Source of the DNA: Bacillus sp. (in: firmicutes)
Lineage (GTDB): Bacteria; Bacillota; Bacilli; Bacillales; JACDOC01
DNA: 64,000 bases
NCBI GenBank assembly: GCA_017656295.1
Contig: JACDOC010000002.1
Span: 186,001-250,000 of the forward strand
Direction of reading: 5' to 3'
The translations under genes and the position numbers were made by a program. Every line of letters begins with the position of its first letter. Position 1 is the stretch's first letter. Below the pieces are notes generated by a model that worked only from the letters and a program-made list of their open reading frames with translations, had not been told where the DNA came from and made no database searches. Below are positions 58,983 through 64,000 of this stretch, piece by piece.

Positions 58983-60025
58983 ATGGAAGTCGATTCTCAG
59001 GAATATTCATCCCTGTTTTAGCCGTATTTTTAGGAATTTTAGTAGGATCAATTGTGATGTTAGTGAGTGGCTTTAACCCGATTGCAGGTTATTCCGCTTT
59101 ATTATATGGGGCGTTTGGGGATAGCTATTATATTGGTGAAACGATTCGGCAAATGACGCCTTATATTTTAGCTGGACTTGCGGTTGCGTTTGCGTTTCGC
59201 ACCGGCTTATTTAACATTGGTGTCGAAGGACAATTAATTGTTGGTTGGTTAGCTGCTGTTTGGGTTGGTGTTTCGTTTGAATTACCGAAAATCATTCATC
59301 TTCCATTAGCGATTTTAGCAGCGGCAGCAGCCGGAGCACTTTGGGCCTTTATCCCTGGATTTTTAAAAGCCCGTTTTAAAGTGCATGAAGTAATCGTGAC
59401 AATCATGATGAACTATATTGCTCTACATGTTACAAACGCCATTATTCGTTCCGTATTATCTGATAAAGGGTTTAAATCTGAAACAATTTATCCAACCGCA
59501 TCTTTACGCTCGTCGTTTTTAGAGTCCCTAACGGATTATTCAACGATGCACATGGGTATTTTAATCGCCTTATTAGGTGCAATGATCATGTGGTTTTTAT
59601 TAGAAAAAACCACAAAAGGATACGAGTTACGTGCGGTTGGTTTTAACCAACATGCGTCTCAATACGCAGGAATGAACGTTAATCGTAATATCATGTTAGC
59701 AATGGTTATTTCAGGTGCTTTTGCTGGTGCAGCTGGTGCAATGGAAGGGCTCGGAACCTTTGAAAACATCTCTGTTAAAGGTGGATTTACCGGCGTTGGA
59801 TTCGATGGAATCGCTGTTGCCTTACTTGGTGGTAATACTGCCATTGGTGTCGTGTTGTCTGCGTTATTGTTCGGTGCCTTAAAAGTTGGTGCACTCGAAA
59901 TGCCGTCAAGTGCAGACGTTCCAACCGAACTGGTTGATATCATTATTGCACTGATTATTTTCTTCGTTGCGTCAAGTTACTTAATTCGTCTCATTTTAAC
60001 TCGTTTGAAAAAGGAGGGAAAATAA
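58979..60025 (+). CDS. nupP: nucleoside ABC transporter permease 1
   Basis: This 348-residue BPD-transport-2 family permease has about eight to ten membrane segments and resembles YufP/NupP. Family segments include AFRTGLFNIGVEGQLIVG and RAVGFNQHASQYAGMNV. ATG 58979 overlaps the ATPase stop and the next permease follows with no gap, so the three are one translation unit. Confidence 0.92.
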   Translation: MNGSRFSGIFIPVLAVFLGILVGSIVMLVSGFNPIAGYSALLYGAFGDSYYIGETIRQMTPYILAGLAVAFAFRTGLFNIGVEGQLIVGWLAAVWVGVSFELPKIIHLPLAILAAAAAGALWAFIPGFLKARFKVHEVIVTIMMNYIALHVTNAIIRSVLSDKGFKSETIYPTASLRSSFLESLTDYSTMHMGILIALLGAMIMWFLLEKTTKGYELRAVGFNQHASQYAGMNVNRNIMLAMVISGAFAGAAGAMEGLGTFENISVKGGFTGVGFDGIAVALLGGNTAIGVVLSALLFGALKVGALEMPSSADVPTELVDIIIALIIFFVASSYLIRLILTRLKKEGK

Positions 60026-60985
60026 GTGGACATTTTAAATGCTTTACAAATTATCGTTCCATCAGCAATCTTTTTCGCAGCTCCACTTATTTTCACTGCT
60101 CTTGGCGGTGTATTTAGTGAACGATCTGGTGTAGTAAACATTGGTTTAGAAGGATTAATGGTTATTGGTGCGTTTGTTGGGATTGTGTTTAACTTAACGT
60201 TTGCTGACCAACTTGGTAGTCTCACTCCGTGGATTGCCATGATAGCGGCAATGATGATTGGAGCTATTTTCTCATTAATGCATGCGGTAGCTTCCATTTC
60301 ATTCCGTGCCGACCAAGTGGTTAGCGGTGTCGCCCTTAACTTCTTAGCCATTGGTTTAACGTTGTTTTTAGTCAAATTAATTTATGGAAAAGGGCAAACG
60401 GATCAAATTCAGGTTTATTTTAACAAAATTGATATCCCTCTATTAAGCGATATACCGCTAATCGGACCATTATTTTTCTCAAACGGATACATTCCTTCAT
60501 ACATTGCGATTGGATTAGCGTTTGTCGTATGGTTTGTCATATACAAAACTCCATTTGGATTACGTTTACGTTCTGTTGGTGAACATCCGATGGCGGCTGA
60601 TACGATGGGGATCAATGTGACAAGAATGCGTTACGTCGCTGTAATGCTTAGTGGAGCTTTAGCCGGTGTTGGTGGTGCGGTATATGCAACGATTATCTCC
60701 CGTGACTTTACTCATGCAACGATTTCCGGACAAGGATTCATGGCGCTAGCGGCGATGATTTTTGGAAAATGGCATCCACTCGGCGCGATGGGCGCAGCAT
60801 TATTCTTCGGATTTGCTCAAAGTTTAAGTATCGTTGGACAATCGGTTCCGTTCTTACAAGACGTTCCAACCGTCTACTTGTTAATTGCTCCATATGTGTT
60901 AACGATTTTAGCGTTGACAGGATTCATTGGCCGTGCAGACGCTCCGAAAGCATTAGGGGTTCCATACATTAAAGGAAAACGATAA
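60026..60985 (+). CDS. nupQ: nucleoside ABC transporter permease 2
   Basis: This 319-residue second permease (YufQ/NupQ type) pairs with nupP to form the membrane channel. It shows [16 protein letters not shown] near the N-terminus and [17 protein letters not shown]. The start is GTG 60026, 7-8 bases after AAGGAGGG within the end of nupP. A strong terminator ends the operon. Confidence 0.92.
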   Translation: MDILNALQIIVPSAIFFAAPLIFTALGGVFSERSGVVNIGLEGLMVIGAFVGIVFNLTFADQLGSLTPWIAMIAAMMIGAIFSLMHAVASISFRADQVVSGVALNFLAIGLTLFLVKLIYGKGQTDQIQVYFNKIDIPLLSDIPLIGPLFFSNGYIPSYIAIGLAFVVWFVIYKTPFGLRLRSVGEHPMAADTMGINVTRMRYVAVMLSGALAGVGGAVYATIISRDFTHATISGQGFMALAAMIFGKWHPLGAMGAALFFGFAQSLSIVGQSVPFLQDVPTVYLLIAPYVLTILALTGFIGRADAPKALGVPYIKGKR

Positions 60986-60994
60986 CTCGGTTAA

Positions 60995-61033
60995 GCTGGT
61001 AAAACCATGTTTTTACCAGCATTTTTTATTTTT
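60995..61033 (+). terminator. intrinsic terminator after nupQ
   Basis: GCTGGTAAAA (60995-61004) pairs with TTTTACCAGC (61011-61020), followed by ATTTTTTATTTTT. A TACAAT (61036-61041) just after it may be the -10 box of the next gene, with TTACCA (61013-61018) 17 bases upstream. Confidence 0.9.
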
Positions 61034-61064
61034 GCTACAATGGATGAAAAAAGGAGGAATTTTT

Positions 61065-61463
61065 GTGTTAAAACAATTCCACATCACCACGAAAAAGAGA
61101 GATGAAATGGTAGAAATTACGGATATCGTTAGAGGCTACCTTCAATCGTTAAATGTTCAAGACGGCGCGGTCATTGTCTATTGTCCACATACAACGGCTG
61201 GCATTACGATAAATGAAAATGCCGATCCAGATGTAAAAAGAGATATGATGAATCGGTGGAATGATCTGATTGTGTGGAATCATCCGGAAGACAGGCACTT
61301 TGAAGGAAACACAGCGGCACATATGAAAGCAAGTTATGTCGGCGCCTCTCAACATGTCATTGTCTCAAATGGTGATTTATTACTAGGGACATGGCAAGGG
61401 ATTTATTTTTGTGAATTTGATGGTCCACGAAATCGGACGTTTTATGTAAAAGTATTGAAATAA
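61065..61463 (+). CDS. YjbQ-family (UPF0047) protein
   Basis: This 132-residue protein belongs to the YjbQ/UPF0047 family (B. subtilis YugU); members have been reported with weak thiamine phosphate synthase activity, but the physiological role is unclear. The family signature is [19 protein letters not shown] and the end reads [21 protein letters not shown] 61065 lies 7 bases after AAGGAGG; the in-frame extension to 61032 covers the promoter. It appears to be a single-gene unit. Confidence 0.9.
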   Translation: MLKQFHITTKKRDEMVEITDIVRGYLQSLNVQDGAVIVYCPHTTAGITINENADPDVKRDMMNRWNDLIVWNHPEDRHFEGNTAAHMKASYVGASQHVIVSNGDLLLGTWQGIYFCEFDGPRNRTFYVKVLK

Positions 61464-61636
61464 GGGTAAGAGTAAATAAAAGAGTTTTAAGCCCATTGGA
61501 ATACAATCTTGGGTTTGTTCTTTGGGGTGTAATAGTAAACCTAATACTTTGTTTTTAGGCTCTACCCTGATATAACTGTGGATAACTTTTGCTGTTATTT
61601 AACTCATCGATGTGCCAATTTTTATTGGCATGGGTG
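61464..61636 (+). other. intergenic region after the YjbQ-family gene
   Basis: No gene is supported here. A weak hairpin, AAGCCCA with TGGGTTT near 61490-61515, may end the upstream transcript. A perfect 7-bp stem with a TTTT loop, TGCCAAT (61613-61619) and ATTGGCA (61624-61630), stands directly before repeat copy 3 and has no T-run. Confidence 0.5.
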
Positions 61637-61812
61637 TCTGTTAAACGATACTGTTGATTTTATACATTACGCTTGTGGCGGACGCTTTCCGCGGGCAAGC
61701 CACTTCCCTCGCTACGCTCAAGTATGGGTCTTGCGGCTTCTTGTTCCCGCTGGAGTCGTCGCCGTGAGAATAACTTGCTAAAAATCAACAATGACAGATA
61801 ACATAGCCATTA
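61637..61812 (+). repeat. intergenic palindrome-like repeat, copy 3
   Basis: This copy is about 176 bp, in the same orientation as the others, between the YjbQ-family gene and the VOC gene. It has TGTTAAACGATACTGTTGAT at the left, the CGCTTGTGGCGGACGCTTTC block, and CTAAAAATCAACA with ATAACATAGCC at the right. Compared with copies 1 and 2 it lacks about 10 bases in the left inner arm (CAAGCC followed at once by ACTTCC). Confidence 0.85.
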
Positions 61813-61838
61813 AGAAAAAGAATTGTTTAAACGGTTGG

Positions 61839-61870
61839 CAAAAAGCCCCGAATATTTTCGGAGCTTTTTG
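61839..61870. terminator. bidirectional terminator, end of the VOC gene
   Basis: CAAAAAGC (61839-61846) pairs with GCTTTTTG (61863-61870) and CCGAA with TTCGG inside it, with one mismatch. The A-run on the left gives a T-run on the minus strand, so it ends the VOC gene transcript and can also stop + strand transcripts. Confidence 0.85.
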
Positions 61871-61914
61871 TCATGTTAGTGTGGAATAAAGGGATTTTGG
61901 TAGGAAATAGGATT

Positions 61915-62310
61915 TTATTCGTGTTCCGTAACGATTTGCCAACGAATTCCGTATTTGTCTTCGACGCGCCCAAACATGGCCCCCCAAAATGCTTTTTCAA
62001 ATGGCATGATCACTTTACCACCTTCGGAAAGTTTGGTAAACGCGTTACGAGCTTCCTCTTCTGTTGAAAATTCTAACGTTAAATCAAGAGCAGCTCCTCT
62101 TTCAACATCTTCTACCGCGTCCGCCATAAAGAACGTAATCCCTGCTGCTTGAAGTACAAGATGCATTACTTTGTCTTTCAATTCTTCCGGCATATTTGGT
62201 GCTTCAGCAAACGTCAAGACGTTTACAATTTCTCCGTTTAACGCTTGTGCATAAAATTCTGCTTGTTTACGTGCGTCTTCAGAGAATATGTAGGGATACA
62301 ATTTAGCCAT
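61915..62310 (-). CDS. VOC-fold (PhnB/glyoxalase-like) protein
   Basis: This 131-residue protein is the only minus-strand gene found. It has the vicinal-oxygen-chelate fold pattern of the PhnB-like family: an N-terminal LYPYIFSEDARKQAEFYAQA, a middle VLQAAGITFFMADAV, and a C-terminal AFWGAMFGRVEDKYGIRWQI. This family includes many proteins of unknown activity and some antibiotic-resistance or glyoxalase relatives, so no substrate is assigned. On its strand AAAGGAG precedes the ATG by about 10 bases. Its promoter contains a near-consensus SOS box. Confidence 0.88.
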   Translation of the reverse strand: MAKLYPYIFSEDARKQAEFYAQALNGEIVNVLTFAEAPNMPEELKDKVMHLVLQAAGITFFMADAVEDVERGAALDLTLEFSTEEEARNAFTKLSEGGKVIMPFEKAFWGAMFGRVEDKYGIRWQIVTEHE

Positions 62311-62359
62311 AACCTACACTCCTTTTTTTGAAAGTTCCCACAAATAGAGGGTTAATTAG

Positions 62360-62388
62360 ATTATAGAACATACGTTCGATATTTTCAA
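62360..62388 (-). promoter_or_regulatory. promoter of the VOC gene with an SOS (LexA) box
   Basis: Read on the minus strand, TTGAAA (62388-62383) and TATAAT (62365-62360) are 17 bases apart, an excellent SigA promoter. CGAACGTATGTTCT (62378-62365) fills the spacer and reaches the first base of the -10 box. It matches 13 of 14 positions of the Gram-positive LexA site CGAACRNRYGTTYC. LexA repression is inferred from sequence. Confidence 0.75.
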
Positions 62389-62461
62389 TACTTTTTTATT
62401 AATTAATTCCTTTTTGTATTTTTGTCAGTATTCTCTCTTTATTTGGAAAAATCCTTTCCAA

Positions 62462-62509
62462 TTGAGGAACAAAATTGAAAACATACAATAAACAATGTAT
62501 AGTTATAAT
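62462..62509 (+). promoter_or_regulatory. possible promoters of ymfF
   Basis: A consensus TATAAT (62504-62509) has no good -35 at the right distance. An alternative is TTGAGG (62462-62467) with TACAAT (62484-62489), 16 bases apart. They face ymfF and lie about 75-130 bases from the divergent VOC promoter. Confidence 0.45.
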
Positions 62510-62575
62510 ACATTTACATAAAAATAAGTATGTATTTTTTTGTTTTCATTAGATACGCAAAGGAGGTTCGACATC

Positions 62576-63859
62576 ATGGCGACCTTACGTGAACAAGTCT
62601 CGAAAAAAAATGGATACACGTTACATGTTTTATGTACTGACCAATTTAAAACAAATACAATCGTGTGGAAAATGAAGGCACCCTTGTCTCGAGAAACCGT
62701 TACATTAAGGGCATTGTTACCGCACGTGTTACAAAGTGGAACAAATAAGCTCCCTTCAACTACTGAGCTTCGTTCGTATTTAGATAATTTGTATGGGGCC
62801 AATTTATTCGTCGATTTAGCCAAAAAAGGGGAATACCATGTTATGACGTTCACCCTAGAAATCGCGAACGAAAAGTTTTTAAAAGATTCTACTCCGCTTT
62901 TAAAAAAGGGGATGGAGTTTATCACCGATTTGTTTTTCCACCCTCATACAGAAGATGGCGCCTTTCATCTGCAAACGGTTGAAAAGGAAAAACGGACATT
63001 AAAAAAACGTATTCAATCCGTATACGATGATAAAATGCGTTATTCAAGTGCTCGTTTAGTAGAAGAAATGTGTGAAACGGAACCTTATGCTCTGCAAGCG
63101 AACGGGGTTTTAGAAGATGTAGATGCCATTTGCGCTAAAACACTTTACGAATATTTTCAACAAGCGCTACAAAAGGATGAAATCGATGTTTACGTCATCG
63201 GAGATGTGCAACTAGATGAAGTTGAACAATATGCAGATGAGTTGATCTCGCTAAATGACCGGACACCAGAGCTAGTATCTCATACTTCGCCTCGTAATCG
63301 CTCAGAAGTAAAAATTGTGAAAGAACCGCAAGACGTTCAACAAGGGAAGTTAAATATCGGTTATCGGACCCATGTCACTTATCAAGATGAAGAGTATTTT
63401 GCATTGCAGCTTTTTAATGGAATTTTCGGCGGTTTTTCCCACTCCAAACTATTTATGAATGTAAGGGAAAAAGCAAGTCTGGCTTATTATGCAGCAAGTC
63501 GATTGGAGAGCCACAAAGGATTAATGATGGTTATGTCTGGAATCGACGTAAAAAACTTTGATCAGGCCGTTCAAATTATTGATGAACAATTACAAGCGAT
63601 GAAAAAAGGGGAGTTTTCGGAAGCGGAACTCGAACAGACAAAGGCAGTTTTACAAAATCAAATTCTTGAAACAGTCGATACACCTAGAGGAATGGTAGAA
63701 ATCCTTTACCATAATGTTGTCGCTCGGACCAATCGGTCACTTGATGAATGGATGGAACGGATTCATCAAACAACCAAAGAAGAGATTATCGATGTTGCAC
63801 AACGAGTGGAAGTAGATACGATTTACTTTTTAACAAGTTTGGAGGGAGAACAAGCGTGA
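62576..63859 (+). CDS. ymfF: M16 peptidase-like protein YmfF
   Basis: YmfF (427 residues) is an M16-family protein that lacks the zinc motif: where HXXEH should be, the sequence reads PHVLQSGT. It is therefore probably the non-catalytic partner of YmfH, as in two-subunit M16 peptidases. The conserved second-half segment is GGFSHSKLFMNVREKASLAYY. ATG 62576 lies 9 bases after AAAGGAGG; an in-frame extension to 62540 overlaps the ribosome site. It overlaps ymfH by 4 bases. Confidence 0.93.
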   Translation: MATLREQVSKKNGYTLHVLCTDQFKTNTIVWKMKAPLSRETVTLRALLPHVLQSGTNKLPSTTELRSYLDNLYGANLFVDLAKKGEYHVMTFTLEIANEKFLKDSTPLLKKGMEFITDLFFHPHTEDGAFHLQTVEKEKRTLKKRIQSVYDDKMRYSSARLVEEMCETEPYALQANGVLEDVDAICAKTLYEYFQQALQKDEIDVYVIGDVQLDEVEQYADELISLNDRTPELVSHTSPRNRSEVKIVKEPQDVQQGKLNIGYRTHVTYQDEEYFALQLFNGIFGGFSHSKLFMNVREKASLAYYAASRLESHKGLMMVMSGIDVKNFDQAVQIIDEQLQAMKKGEFSEAELEQTKAVLQNQILETVDTPRGMVEILYHNVVARTNRSLDEWMERIHQTTKEEIIDVAQRVEVDTIYFLTSLEGEQA

Positions 63860-64000
63860 AACAAATCGTTTTTGATCAATTAAAAGAAACGTTATATTAT
63901 GAGAAATTACCGAACGGTTTAGATGTGTATCTTCTCCCGAAAAAAGGCTTTAATAAAACTTTCGCTACATTTACGACGAAATATGGGTCGGTAGATAACT
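63856..64000 (+). CDS. ymfH: M16 peptidase YmfH, N-terminal part
   Basis: The gene starts with GTG 63856, overlapping the ymfF stop (GTGA), with GGAGGGAG upstream, and runs off the window end. The 48 visible residues (ETLYYEKLPNGLDVYLLPKK, then ATFTTKYGSVDN) match the start of YmfH. The zinc motif would lie just beyond the end, so activity cannot be judged here. Confidence 0.93.
   Translation, partial: MKQIVFDQLKETLYYEKLPNGLDVYLLPKKGFNKTFATFTTKYGSVDN

Noticed and set aside
61613-61630. TGCCAAT/ATTGGCA hairpin as a terminator
   Set aside because: The stem is only 7 bp and is followed by TGGGTGTC, with no T-run.
61578-61781. 67-codon open reading frame across repeat copy 3
   Set aside because: Same reason: the frame arises from the repeat sequence and is not shared with the other copies; no ribosome site is present.

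Overview
This window is a contiguous piece of a Bacillaceae chromosome: a low-to-mid-GC, Gram-positive, motile endospore former. Gene content and order match the fla/che to ymfH segment of Bacillus subtilis almost gene for gene. Spore genes (spoVFA, spoVFB, a SpoIIIE-type translocase), the FliY/CheC/CheD chemotaxis variant, AGGAGG-type ribosome binding sites and frequent TTG/GTG starts all support this. I cannot name the species. No phage, IS element, CRISPR array, tRNA or rRNA is visible. Apart from one gene, everything is on the + strand.

Region 1 (1-17763) is the distal part of the fla/che operon: hook protein end, swrD, fliL, fliM, fliY, cheY, the export gate (fliO, fliP, fliQ, fliR, flhB, flhA), the SRP-like regulators flhF and flhG, chemotaxis genes cheB, cheA, cheW, cheC, cheD, then sigD, an unrecognised small basic protein and swrB. 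Genes overlap or nearly touch, and I see no internal terminator. Region 2 (17771-31417) is a housekeeping block: rpsB, tsf, pyrH, frr, then uppS, cdsA, dxr, rasP, proS and polC, covering translation, UMP synthesis, envelope lipids, isoprenoids and replication. Region 3 (31435-41512) is the rimP-nusA-rnpM-ylxQ-infB-ylxP-rbfA cluster followed by truB, ribF, rpsO and pnp, covering ribosome assembly, RNA modification, FAD synthesis and RNA decay.

Region 4 (41555-49693) carries ylxY, mlpA, ymxH, the dipicolinate synthase genes spoVFA/spoVFB and the lysine/diaminopimelate genes asd, dapG, dapA. Dipicolinate is made from the product of DapA, so the grouping is functional. Region 5 (49771-55054) carries RNase J2, the TepA Clp-like protease, ylzJ and spoIIIE. 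Region 6 (55438-64000) carries a GntR/HutC regulator, a complete BMP-type nucleoside ABC transporter (lipoprotein, double ATPase, two permeases), a YjbQ-family gene, a lone minus-strand VOC-fold gene, and the M16 peptidase-like pair ymfF/ymfH, the latter cut off by the window end.

I found no wholly new multigene system. The unusual signals are mostly regulatory or structural. They are: a perfect hairpin between the Shine-Dalgarno sequence and the start codon of swrD; a probable CTG start for cheB; three copies of a ~175-bp palindrome-like intergenic repeat; a near-consensus LexA/SOS box in the promoter of the VOC gene and a weaker one upstream of spoIIIE; a perfect 19-bp inverted repeat between the nucleoside-binding lipoprotein and its ABC ATPase; direct repeats flanking the asd -10 box; and structured leaders ahead of rpsB, rimP-nusA and rpsO.
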